From assembly GCA_921293015.1 (NCBI GenBank), contig OV121093.1:1550001-1614000 (forward strand): a stretch of DNA of 64,000 nucleotides, written 5' to 3'. Below, piece by piece: positions 1-8,168 of this stretch; within the stretch, counting starts at the first letter, position 1, and every line of letters begins with the position of its first letter. The translations under genes and the position numbers were made by a program. The notes beneath the pieces were generated by a model. That model did not search any database, was not told the origin of the DNA, and saw nothing but the letters and a program-made list of their open reading frames with translations. This DNA comes from Phorcus lineatus (taxonomy: Eukaryota; Mollusca; Gastropoda; Trochida; Trochidae).

Positions 1-2238
1 CCATGAAATGCCAAAGGAATGGTCAGCCGAAACTCGCCACTTGCCGAACGCAAGGGCTTTCGTCTTACCCATGTTGAGACGGGCCCCCGACCCCTTACAA
101 TAACATTCACTCACTTTCAACAAACGTCTCACACTCAACTCATCCGCACATATCCCTGTCCCGTCGTCAGCATAAGCAGATATTTTTGCTTCCTCGTTAA
201 CCCCAGGAATTTTGATGCCCCTTATTAACTTATCACTCCTGATTTTGATAAGAAAAGGTTCCAAAACCAAAACATATAATAAAGGGCTAAGGCTACAGCC
301 TTGCCTTACACTCCTATCCACGGGGAAAATGTCCGAAAAATGCCCATTAACCAATACCCTGCTAGAAATGTTTGTATAAAGTAATTTTACCCACTTAATG
401 AAATTGGTTCCAAAACCATAATTATGTAGGGCCTTGAATAAAAATTCGTGATTTACCCGATCAAAAGCTTTCTCCTGATCGAGGCAAATGAAAGCCACAG
501 AGGTACCTTTCTGCTCTACATAATCTACAACATTCCGAAGAAGATGCAGATTGTCTGCTATTGATCTCCCCTTGATAGAACAAGTCTGATCAGGGTGAAC
601 GATCTCAGCAATAACTGTTGATAGCCGACCTTCTAAAACCCTAGATAATATTTTGTAATCTACATTTAATAAACTAATAGGACGCCAATTACGTAACAAC
701 TGAGGATTATTTTTATCTTTACAAAGAAGAGAAATACATCCCAATTTTTGTGAATTACTTAATGAATCCTGACTCAAAGCCAAGTTATAAAGATGTACTA
801 AGACATCGCCAAATAAATCCCAAAATGCCAAATAGAATTCTTTACTTAACCCGTCCAACCCCGGTGATTTATTATTATCCATACCCTTAAGTGCCCTTAA
901 AGCCTCCTCCTTTGTTACAGCGCCCTCTACACTATCGGCCGAAGCCACATCAAGAGTTGGTAATTCATCAATAAATTCCGAGCAAAAAAAATCATCAATT
1001 TCTTCAGCCGAATATAAATTTGCATAAAAATCTTTACAATGCTTGATGATATCATCATTACAGTTATAACTTTCGTTTCCATTTACAAGGTTCCGAATTG
1101 TTTTATCTCCAGAGTTTTTGAATTCCGATTGAAGAAAGAATTTGGAAGGTTGTTCATTATTTTCCAAAACTTGAACTCTGGAGCGAATTACACTACCTCT
1201 TGCCCTATCAAAATTAATATCATATAATTGTGATTTGATTGCCTTAATTTGGTCAGCATACTCGCCAGGTTTCTGGGCTTCTGCATCAACCAATTCTCTG
1301 TATCGCCTTTGTAACTGGTAAAGTAATTTATTCTTACCGATAGCCACCCTTTTACTATAAGCCGAAATAAACTCCTTGAATTTAACTTTTAGATCGTCCC
1401 AGTCCGAAAGAGATAAAGCATTACTGACATTTAAACCCTCCCAAAAATCACGAAATTGTGATAGAAATGCTTTATCAGACAACAAGGAGTTATTGAATTT
1501 CCAGTAACCAGGCCCCACAGAGATGACATCAAACTGTTCAAAAGTCAGAACACAATAATCATGATCCGAGATCGAACAGGGTTTAACCTCACAACTCTTT
1601 ACCATCGGCATTAAATCAGCAGAAAGGTAAAACCTATCTAACCTACAAGAGACTTTACCACCCCGCCATGTTGTAATTACTTTATTTGGATAAAGAGCCC
1701 GGAAAGGGTCGATTAAATTATAATTTTTGATTAATTTTTGTAAGATGATAGAACCACCTTTCCCAGCTTTGGGATCTCCCCCAATCTTGTCCAAAAGAAT
1801 ATTGTTTATAAAGTTAAAATCGCCCCCAAATACAACATGGCGTCTAGTAACAAAATAATTGTCTAAAGCTGAAAGAAAATCTAGACGATTAGAATAATTT
1901 ACAGGTGCATATATATTGATAAGGCGAAAATGAAGATTAAACATATCAATATCTAAAACAAATAATCTACCATCAAAATCATACTGAAATTTAACAATGC
2001 TGTAATTTAGATGAGATGCTAACAATATTCCAACCCCTCTGGCGTTGCCAGTCCCAAAACTCCAGAAGGCCTTGCATCCAAACTCTCTCTCAACAGTCTG
2101 ACCCTCTTTCACACAAGCAACATGCGTCTCTTGCAAAAATAAAATATCAACTTTCATTCTCTTCCATTCTTCACACAACACTCTCCTTCTGGACCCACCC
2201 CTTATTCCCGCGCAATTTAAAGTAGAGTAGCTAAACAT
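1..2238 (-). CDS. LINE copy 1 ORF2 (partial): APE endonuclease and reverse transcriptase
   Basis: The ORF is open from the ATG at 2238 to the window edge, 746 codons ending at the Trp that is residue 746 in the complete copies. It contains the full APE-type endonuclease (about residues 1-235) and the reverse transcriptase through the YADD box (689-692). The C-terminal domain lies outside the window. At residues 217 and 280 it has Glu and Trp, like copies 2 and 4 and unlike copy 3. One visible difference from copy 2 near 2140 is synonymous (Val). Whether the frame stays open to the normal stop cannot be seen. Confidence 0.93.
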   Translation of the reverse strand, partial: MFSYSTLNCAGIRGGSRRRVLCEEWKRMKVDILFLQETHVACVKEGQTVEREFGCKAFWSFGTGNARGVGILLASHLNYSIVKFQYDFDGRLFVLDIDMFNLHFRLINIYAPVNYSNRLDFLSALDNYFVTRRHVVFGGDFNFINNILLDKIGGDPKAGKGGSIILQKLIKNYNLIDPFRALYPNKVITTWRGGKVSCRLDRFYLSADLMPMVKSCEVKPCSISDHDYCVLTFEQFDVISVGPGYWKFNNSLLSDKAFLSQFRDFWEGLNVSNALSLSDWDDLKVKFKEFISAYSKRVAIGKNKLLYQLQRRYRELVDAEAQKPGEYADQIKAIKSQLYDINFDRARGSVIRSRVQVLENNEQPSKFFLQSEFKNSGDKTIRNLVNGNESYNCNDDIIKHCKDFYANLYSAEEIDDFFCSEFIDELPTLDVASADSVEGAVTKEEALRALKGMDNNKSPGLDGLSKEFYLAFWDLFGDVLVHLYNLALSQDSLSNSQKLGCISLLCKDKNNPQLLRNWRPISLLNVDYKILSRVLEGRLSTVIAEIVHPDQTCSIKGRSIADNLHLLRNVVDYVEQKGTSVAFICLDQEKAFDRVNHEFLFKALHNYGFGTNFIKWVKLLYTNISSRVLVNGHFSDIFPVDRSVRQGCSLSPLLYVLVLEPFLIKIRSDKLIRGIKIPGVNEEAKISAYADDGTGICADELSVRRLLKVSECYCKGSGARLNMGKTKALAFGKWRVSADHSFGISW

Positions 2239-2656
2239 AATATTGATAATTTTGGGTTATAGAAACTAAAATAATATATGGTCTCATGGAGCTAAAATAT
2301 ATATATACAACATGTAATATTTCTACCATTACTATATACAGTACTATAACATAAACCATTCTAAAACTTTATACTCACAACCAGAGAAATCCAAAATAAA
2401 TCCAACATGAAAGCACAATAATCCAACAAGAGAAAACATATATAATCCAAAAATGAAAGCACTTGTTTCCCAAAACACGACACATATATTCCAAGATGAA
2501 TAACACCACATCCAAAAGACATCATATATAATCCCTTGTTTAAATCGCGGATCAGTTTCGAAGTCCGGGGGCATTGCAGTTTGGGTTTTGGGTTCACAAT
2601 CAGTTCTCATAGTCCAGGGGCAGTGTATAGGTCATCAATGATAAGGTAAGTTATTA
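2239..2656 (-). other. LINE copy 1 spacer between ORF1 and ORF2
   Basis: This 418-nt, A/T-rich stretch separates the ORF1 stop from the ORF2 start. The matching spacers are 26411-26828, 41982-42399 and 54045-54462. It holds one small open frame of 88 codons on the coding strand (listed separately) and no other recognisable gene. How ORF2 is translated after such a gap (reinitiation or internal entry) is not visible. Confidence 0.8.
2344..2610 (-). CDS. Possible small hydrophobic ORF between ORF1 and ORF2
   Basis: This 88-codon frame starts 46 nt after the ORF1 stop and ends 105 nt before the ORF2 start. Its middle and C-terminal parts are rich in Phe, Trp, Leu, Val and Cys, with runs that could span a membrane. 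I recognise no family. It is present in all four copies (26516-26782, 42087-42353, 54150-54416), but the copies are too similar for conservation to mean much. One substitution at 2550 is silent in this frame and changes Thr to Ile in an overlapping 78-codon frame, which is weak support at best. It may be a chance ORF. Confidence 0.2.
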   Translation of the reverse strand: MRTDCEPKTQTAMPPDFETDPRFKQGIIYDVFWMWCYSSWNICVVFWETSAFIFGLYMFSLVGLLCFHVGFILDFSGCEYKVLEWFML

Positions 2657-3796
2657 TCATGTTCCACTTGTGGATCCGCTGTCACTCTCCTCGTGATACT
2701 TGGTCACAAAATGCGCCTTCTCTCTTCTCTTAATGTCTCTCGCTGTTCTGTTTCTTGAGGGACTCCTCTTTCTTTGCCGGTTCTGTCTCTCATCCGTATC
2801 CATGATGCAGGCTATAATCTGGTCTCCAGATGCTGAAAACTGACTACGGTCCGTTGTATCTTTTGGGTCTGTCTCTCCAAGGTCCAACACACTGAGGTCC
2901 TTGGGATCTGTTTCCTTTGAGTTGAAAACTTCCGGGTCATTTTCCTTCGGATCCTTTTCCTTCGGGTCCTTGTCCTTAGGGTCCTTATCTTTAGGGTCCT
3001 CGTCCGTTCCGGGGTTACGAGCAGCCCAATCGTCGTGCTTTTCAGCATAATCCTGCTCCATATCCTCGTCCTGTGGTTCGTCAATGTAACGTGTCCTCTC
3101 TTGCCTACTGACGGCGTCGGCATAGGATATCCTTCCAGGACGTTGTACGTTGACTGACATCTGGCTAGCAGGCCTCAAAGTGCTACGACAGTCTCTCCTT
3201 ATGTGGCCTACTTCCTTACATCTTAAACATAAAGGTGGTCTTCCAGCCATTGTCAACAGCAAATCGAACTTATAAGAAGCTGCCGTAACCGAAAACAAGT
3301 GTGGAATATGGTCAATGCTTTCGTGCTGTGTTTCTATTACAACATCATATGTCCCTAGAGGAAGGCCTTCGTCAAAGTCATCCTCTGACCTTTCCTCTTT
3401 CACAGATATGATGGTCCAAAAGTCCTTGAAAATGTAGCTGAGGAACTCTGACCCAAAAGATTCTGGCAGCCAGTGCACACGGAAATTGGTGCGAATTCTG
3501 TCCACAATTGAAACGTCCACAACAAGTCTTGGACTAAGATTTATCCTTCCAATGCCGTGCAATAGATTGGCCGCTTCTACTGTGCTTACAGTAATAAACC
3601 ATTCGTTGGCTTTGCTCCTCTTTGCCATCCTCACTAACTCATTGCCCTTTAAGTAGTCCATGAGAAAACGATGTAACTTGAATCGGTTCATAGAAAATCT
3701 GTCCGGTCCAAAGAAGGTCACTTTAACCACTCGCTTCCTCACAGCATTGTCAACAAGTCCATGTGGTACGGGTCCATTGAAAAACATCTCTGCCAT
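2657..3796 (-). CDS. LINE copy 1 ORF1: gag-like protein with CCHC zinc knuckle
   Basis: This 379-aa protein is inferred to bind element RNA and form the retrotransposition RNP. A mixed alpha/beta N-terminal region (about 20-175) is RRM-like in general look, which is inference. A single CCHC knuckle follows, with Cys190, Cys193, His198 and Cys203 (spacing 2-4-4). After it come a SYADAV motif (225-230), a charged DPK-repeat tract (267-288) and a basic C-terminus with KRSPSR and KRREK. The start at 3796 is chosen because it is the first AUG downstream of the U1 start site and lies in the context CACCATGG. The frame stays open upstream to an ATG at 4063, but that lies beyond the U1 start and is not favoured. 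There are no protease, integrase or LTR signs. Confidence 0.9.
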   Translation of the reverse strand: MAEMFFNGPVPHGLVDNAVRKRVVKVTFFGPDRFSMNRFKLHRFLMDYLKGNELVRMAKRSKANEWFITVSTVEAANLLHGIGRINLSPRLVVDVSIVDRIRTNFRVHWLPESFGSEFLSYIFKDFWTIISVKEERSEDDFDEGLPLGTYDVVIETQHESIDHIPHLFSVTAASYKFDLLLTMAGRPPLCLRCKEVGHIRRDCRSTLRPASQMSVNVQRPGRISYADAVSRQERTRYIDEPQDEDMEQDYAEKHDDWAARNPGTDEDPKDKDPKDKDPKEKDPKENDPEVFNSKETDPKDLSVLDLGETDPKDTTDRSQFSASGDQIIACIMDTDERQNRQRKRSPSRNRTARDIKRREKAHFVTKYHEESDSGSTSGT

Positions 3797-3897
3797 GGTG
3801 AGGGGGGAGTGGTGTCCGAAGACTGTGCACAAAGCACCCACTCGTAGACCTGTATAACAAAAAAAGAGCTCAATACCAGTCCGACACAGAATCACTA

Positions 3898-3919
3898 AGA
3901 GCCTGTGCCAGGTAAGTAT
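3898..3919 (-). pseudogene. U1 snRNA 5' fragment (nt 1-22) upstream of LINE copy 1
   Basis: U1 nt 1-22, including the splice-site-pairing end, are followed by two unmatched bases (3896-3897) and then the element. The promoter side of this unit is intact, so the fragment would form the first bases of any element RNA started at the U1 start site. The 3' remainder of the gene lies outside the window. Confidence 0.93.
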
Positions 3920-4459
3920 GCTTTTCTGCTGAGCTCCGCCCGACCCCTTGTAGTCGCAATTTTCACTCGCCTGGGTGTCGCAGTAAAGGAAATGAGGAAA
4001 GCTAAATAGTCGGCAGTCTAGAAGATGCCATATGCGCTGCTCCCTCTTCTTAGACATAAACACAACTTTGTGACATAATTTTCTTTCAGATTGGTAGGTT
4101 AGCCAGCTCTTTACTTGACATCAGAACGCCCTAAGAGGATGGCATGAAACGTTGCACCTACGTCACGTACGTGCGCCGGATGAAGTCGAAACTCTGAGTC
4201 CACAGCAGTGGGCGCTTGGAAATGGTATCGGATAGAAATTAAAGTTATTTCAGGAGTGTTTTGCGTCTCGTAATAAAGACAAAAGGATAGAAACACTTTC
4301 AAAGTTGACATAATTTGTAGGTTAAGTGTTTTTTATTGCATTGACTGAATGTAAAGACAACTCAGAGACTTGGAAGGTGTGCATTTTTTTTATTTAGATC
4401 GACAGCTCACAGAGAGAGATGTAACATGAAACATTTGTACAGAGAAGAGCAATTAAAGT

Positions 4460-4475
4460 TCTCATTTTTAGTTTG
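4460..4475 (-). terminator. Candidate snRNA 3' box (reference unit)
   Basis: Downstream of the U1 3' end the sense strand reads CAAACTAAAAATGAGA. It contains AAAATGAGA, which fits the AAARNNAGA half of the metazoan snRNA 3' box consensus. That core lies 13-21 nt past the transcript end, close to the usual place for the Integrator-dependent 3' processing signal. It recurs at the same distance in the other units. In the unit at 63535 a 4-nt deletion brings it 4 nt closer. Confidence 0.55.
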
Positions 4476-4480
4476 TATAT

Positions 4481-4644
4481 CAGGGGAGAGCGCGAACGCA
4501 GTCCCCCACACTTATAAATTGCGCACCCGAGTCTTCCACATTTGGGAAGATCGCAGGGGTCAACCAAGCCGAGGTGCAATGGAAAGGTCTCGCCCCGGGC
4601 CCACAGCCTTGCGGATCACTGTAGAGCCTGTGCCAGGTAAGTAT
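4481..4644 (-). ncRNA. U1 snRNA gene, unit A1 (reference copy)
   Basis: The gene makes U1 snRNA, the RNA of the spliceosomal particle that base-pairs with pre-mRNA 5' splice sites. It is 164 nt, the same as human U1. Sense order: ATACTTACCTG end (nt 1-11); stem-loop I (about 17-47) with loop GAUCCGCAAG; stem-loop II with an AUUGCAC loop for U1A; stem-loop III with a CUUCC/GGAAG stem; an Sm-type site AAUUUAUAA; and terminal stem-loop IV with a UUCG loop, ending CCCCUG. Stems I and III differ in sequence from human U1 but still pair, which supports a functional RNA. The loop I and Sm sequences depart from the usual forms. The chosen ends follow the human transcript. Confidence 0.93.
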
Positions 4645-4681
4645 GCTTTTCTGCTGAGCTCCGCCCGACCCCTTGTAGTCG

Positions 4682-4702
4682 CAATTTTCACTCGCCTGGG
4701 TG
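4682..4702 (-). promoter_or_regulatory. Candidate proximal sequence element (PSE) of U1
   Basis: This lies at -38 to -58 from the inferred U1 start. The sense strand reads CACCCAGGCG followed by AGTGAAAATTG. Position and the CACC...GAAAA pattern resemble the SNAPc-bound PSE of metazoan Pol II snRNA genes; the assignment rests on position and a loose match. No TATA box was noticed beside it, as expected for a Pol II snRNA promoter. The element recurs in every unit, with indels in those at 6753-6774 and 62288-62307. Confidence 0.45.
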
Positions 4703-4888
4703 TCGCAGTAAAGGAAATGAGGAAAGCTAAATAGTCGGCAGTCTAGAAGATGCCATATGCGCTGCTCCCTCTTCTTAGACATAAACACAACTTTGTGACA
4801 TAATTTTCTTTCAGATTGGTAGGTTAGCCAGCTCTTTACTTGACATCAGAACGCCCTAAGAGGATGGCATGAAACGTTGCACCTACGT

Positions 4889-4898
4889 CACGTACGTG
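4889..4898 (-). promoter_or_regulatory. Candidate distal element: CACGTACGTG palindrome with CRE-like half site
   Basis: A perfect 10-bp palindrome lies at -245 to -254 from the U1 start, overlapping a TGACGT half-site on the coding strand. Distal enhancers of snRNA genes usually sit near -200 to -250. No octamer (ATGCAAAT) was seen, so the factor would be of bHLH or CREB/ATF type. Function is inference from position and symmetry. Confidence 0.3.
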
Positions 4899-5205
4899 CG
4901 CCGGATGAAGTCGAAACTCTGAGTCCACAGCAGTGGGCGCTTGGAAATGGTATCGGATAGAAATTAAAGTTATTTCAGGAGTGTTTTGCGTCTCGTAATA
5001 AAGACAAAAGGATAGAAACACTTTCAAAGTTGACATAATTTGTAGGTTAAGTGTTTTTTATTGCATTGACTGAATGTAAAGACAACTCAGAGACTTGGAA
5101 GGTGTGCATTTTTTTTATTTAGATCGACAGCTCACAGAGAGAGATGTAACATGAAACATTTGTACAGAGAAGAGCAATTAAAGTTCTCATTTTTAGTTTG
5201 TATAT

Positions 5206-5268
5206 CAGGGGAGAGCGCGAACGCAGTCCCCCACACTTATAAATTGCGCACCCGAGCCAGGTAAGTAT
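5206..5268 (-). pseudogene. U1 snRNA with 101-nt internal deletion, unit A2
   Basis: Only U1 nt 1-12/13 and about 114-164 remain (63 nt). The splice-site-pairing end is joined directly to the Sm site and stem-loop IV; stem-loops I, II and III are lost. The deletion accounts for the 624-bp spacing here. Promoter and 3' box are unchanged, so it may be transcribed, but without the U1-70K and U1A sites it should not form a normal U1 particle. Confidence 0.92.
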
Positions 5269-5829
5269 GCTTTTCTGCTGAGCTCCGCCCGACCCCTTGT
5301 AGTCGCAATTTTCACTCGCCTGGGTGTCGCAGTAAAGGAAATGAGGAAAGCTAAATAGTCGGCAGTCTAGAAGATGCCATATGCGCTGCTCCCTCTTCTT
5401 AGACATAAACACAACTTTGTGACATAATTTTCTTTCAGATTGGTAGGTTAGCCAGCTCTTTACTTGACATCAGAACGCCCTAAGAGGATGGCATGAAACG
5501 TTGCACCTACGTCACGTACGTGCGCCGGATGAAGTCGAAACTCTGAGTCCACAGCAGTGGGCGCTTGGAAATGGTATCGGATAGAAATTAAAGTTATTTC
5601 AGGAGTGTTTTGCGTCTCGTAATAAAGACAAAAGGATAGAAACACTTTCAAAGTTGACATAATTTGTAGGTTAAGTGTTTTTTATTGCATTGACTGAATG
5701 TAAAGACAACTCAGAGACTTGGAAGGTGTGCATTTTTTTTATTTAGATCGACAGCTCACAGAGAGAGATGTAACATGAAACATTTGTACAGAGAAGAGCA
5801 ATTAAAGTTCTCATTTTTAGTTTGTATAT

Positions 5830-5993
5830 CAGGGGAGAGCGCGAACGCAGTCCCCCACACTTATAAATTGCGCACCCGAGTCTTCCACATTTGGGAAGAT
5901 CGCAGGGGTCAACCAAGCCGAGGTGCAATGGAAAGGTCTCGCCCCGGGCCCACAGCCTTGCGGATCACTGTAGAGCCTGTGCCAGGTAAGTAT
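5830..5993 (-). ncRNA. U1 snRNA gene, unit A3
   Basis: 164 nt with no difference from the 4481-4644 reference noticed. It is the first normal unit after the deleted one. Confidence 0.93.
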
Positions 5994-6554
5994 GCTTTTC
6001 TGCTGAGCTCCGCCCGACCCCTTGTAGTCGCAATTTTCACTCGCCTGGGTGTCGCAGTAAAGGAAATGAGGAAAGCTAAATAGTCGGCAGTCTAGAAGAT
6101 GCCATATGCGCTGCTCCCTCTTCTTAGACATAAACACAACTTTGTGACATAATTTTCTTTCAGATTGGTAGGTTAGCCAGCTCTTTACTTGACATCAGAA
6201 CGCCCTAAGAGGATGGCATGAAACGTTGCACCTACGTCACGTACGTGCGCCGGATGAAGTCGAAACTCTGAGTCCACAGCAGTGGGCGCTTGGAAATGGT
6301 ATCGGATAGAAATTAAAGTTATTTCAGGAGTGTTTTGCGTCTCGTAATAAAGACAAAAGGATAGAAACACTTTCAAAGTTGACATAATTTGTAGGTTAAG
6401 TGTTTTTTATTGCATTGACTGAATGTAAAGACAACTCAGAGACTTGGAAGGTGTGCATTTTTTTTATTTAGATCGACAGCTCACAGAGAGAGATGTAACA
6501 TGAAACATTTGTACAGAGAAGAGCAATTAAAGTTCTCATTTTTAGTTTGTATAT

Positions 6555-6715
6555 CAGAGAGCGCGAACGCAGTCCCCCACACTTATAAATTGCGCACCCG
6601 AGTCTTCCACATTTGGGAAGATCGCAGGGGTCAACCAAGCCGAGGTGCAATGGAAAGGTCTCGCCCCGGGCCCACAGCCTTGCGGATCACTGTAGAGCCT
6701 GTGCCAGGTAAGTAT
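6555..6715 (-). ncRNA. U1 snRNA gene, unit A4, 3-nt deletion in stem-loop IV
   Basis: 161 nt. Three Gs on the plus strand (CCC in sense) are missing from the 3' strand of terminal stem-loop IV, shortening the final C-run of the RNA. Its candidate PSE (6753-6774) also has one extra base. The two lesions in one unit suggest a decaying copy or local sequence error. Confidence 0.85.
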
Positions 6716-6752
6716 GCTTTTCTGCTGAGCTCCGCCCGACCCCTTGTAGTCG

Positions 6753-6774
6753 CAATTTTCACTCGCCTGGGGTG
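6753..6774 (-). promoter_or_regulatory. Candidate PSE with one-base insertion, unit A4
   Basis: The run of three Gs is four here, making the element 22 nt instead of 21. The insertion is at about 6768-6771. The effect on SNAPc binding is unknown. Confidence 0.4.
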
Positions 6775-7278
6775 TCGCAGTAAAGGAAATGAGGAAAGCT
6801 AAATAGTCGGCAGTCTAGAAGATGCCATATGCGCTGCTCCCTCTTCTTAGACATAAACACAACTTTGTGACATAATTTTCTTTCAGATTGGTAGGTTAGC
6901 CAGCTCTTTACTTGACATCAGAACGCCCTAAGAGGATGGCATGAAACGTTGCACCTACGTCACGTACGTGCGCCGGATGAAGTCGAAACTCTGAGTCCAC
7001 AGCAGTGGGCGCTTGGAAATGGTATCGGATAGAAATTAAAGTTATTTCAGGAGTGTTTTGCGTCTCGTAATAAAGACAAAAGGATAGAAACACTTTCAAA
7101 GTTGACATAATTTGTAGGTTAAGTGTTTTTTATTGCATTGACTGAATGTAAAGACAACTCAGAGACTTGGAAGGTGTGCATTTTTTTTTATTTAGATCGA
7201 CAGCTCACAGAGAGAGATGTAACATGAAACATTTGTACAGAGAAGAGCAATTAAAGTTCTCATTTTTAGTTTGTATAT

Positions 7279-7443
7279 CAGGGGAGAGCGCGAACGCAGT
7301 CCCCCACACTTATAAATTGCGCACCCGAGTCTTCCACATTTGGGAAGATCGCAGGGGTCAACCAAGCCGAGGTGCAATGGAAAGGTCTCGCCCCGGGCCC
7401 ACAGCCTTGCGGATCACTGTAGAGCCTGTTGCCAGGTAAGTAT
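7279..7443 (-). ncRNA. U1 snRNA gene, unit A5, one-nt insertion
   Basis: 165 nt. One extra base lies just after the splice-site-pairing end, near nt 14 in the short linker before stem-loop I. The unit also has nine instead of eight Ts in its T-run near 7182. Confidence 0.87.
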
Positions 7444-8004
7444 GCTTTTCTGCTGAGCTCCGCCCGACCCCTTGTAGTCGCAATTTTCACTCGCCTGGGT
7501 GTCGCAGTAAAGGAAATGAGGAAAGCTAAATAGTCGGCAGTCTAGAAGATGCCATATGCGCTGCTCCCTCTTCTTAGACATAAACACAACTTTGTGACAT
7601 AATTTTCTTTCAGATTGGTAGGTTAGCCAGCTCTTTACTTGACATCAGAACGCCCTAAGAGGATGGCATGAAACGTTGCACCTACGTCACGTACGTGCGC
7701 CGGATGAAGTCGAAACTCTGAGTCCACAGCAGTGGGCGCTTGGAAATGGTATCGGATAGAAATTAAAGTTATTTCAGGAGTGTTTTGCGTCTCGTAATAA
7801 AGACAAAAGGATAGAAACACTTTCAAAGTTGACATAATTTGTAGGTTAAGTGTTTTTTATTGCATTGACTGAATGTAAAGACAACTCAGAGACTTGGAAG
7901 GTGTGCATTTTTTTTATTTAGATCGACAGCTCACAGAGAGAGATGTAACATGAAACATTTGTACAGAGAAGAGCAATTAAAGTTCTCATTTTTAGTTTGT
8001 ATAT

Positions 8005-8168
8005 CAGGGGAGAGCGCGAACGCAGTCCCCCACACTTATAAATTGCGCACCCGAGTCTTCCACATTTGGGAAGATCGCAGGGGTCAACCAAGCCGAGGTG
8101 CAATGGAAAGGTCTCGCCCCGGGCCCACAGCCTTGCGGATCACTGTAGAGCCTGTGCCAGGTAAGTAT
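8005..8168 (-). ncRNA. U1 snRNA gene, unit A6
   Basis: 164 nt, matching the reference. From here the spacing settles at exactly 725 bp. Confidence 0.93.

Larger units (their letters stand above)
1..3895 (-). mobile_element. U1-inserted LINE copy 1 (3' part outside window)
   Basis: This non-LTR retrotransposon is read from 3895 (5' end) down through position 1. It holds a 99-nt 5' UTR, ORF1, a 418-nt spacer and the first 746 codons of ORF2; the rest lies off the window. Upstream it abuts U1 nt 1-22 (3898-3919), with two junction bases (TA in sense) where copies 2-4 have AC, so this insertion probably had its own 5' junction. It is nearly identical to copy 2 at a constant offset of 24,172 bp. 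Layout and domains suggest the Tx1/L1 group; clade assignment is inference. Confidence 0.95.
4645..5205 (-). other. Spacer of the 725-bp unit: U1 upstream and downstream flanks
   Basis: About 561 bp separate adjacent U1 genes. Reading upstream of the U1 start (4645 and up), it holds a candidate proximal element, a CCAAT box on the coding strand near 4815-4819, and a palindrome near -250. The far end carries an 8-T run near 5109-5116 and the 3' flank of the next U1. Open frames of 61-102 codons occur on both strands in every unit, but they overlap U1 and its flanks, match nothing I recognise and are taken as chance frames. No other gene is seen. Confidence 0.8.

Noticed and set aside
2657-4063. 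468-aa version of ORF1 starting in the flanking U1 promoter
   Set aside because: The upstream ATG lies before the U1 transcription start, the extension reads through U1 and the 5' UTR, and it is broken in copy 3. The ATG at 3796 has a strong Kozak context.
4111-4311. 66-codon minus-strand ORF repeated in nearly every unit, and the 61- and 102-codon ORFs beside it
   Set aside because: They lie in U1, its promoter or its spacer, recur only because the unit repeats, match no known family, and are altered by one-base indels in several units. Treated as chance frames.
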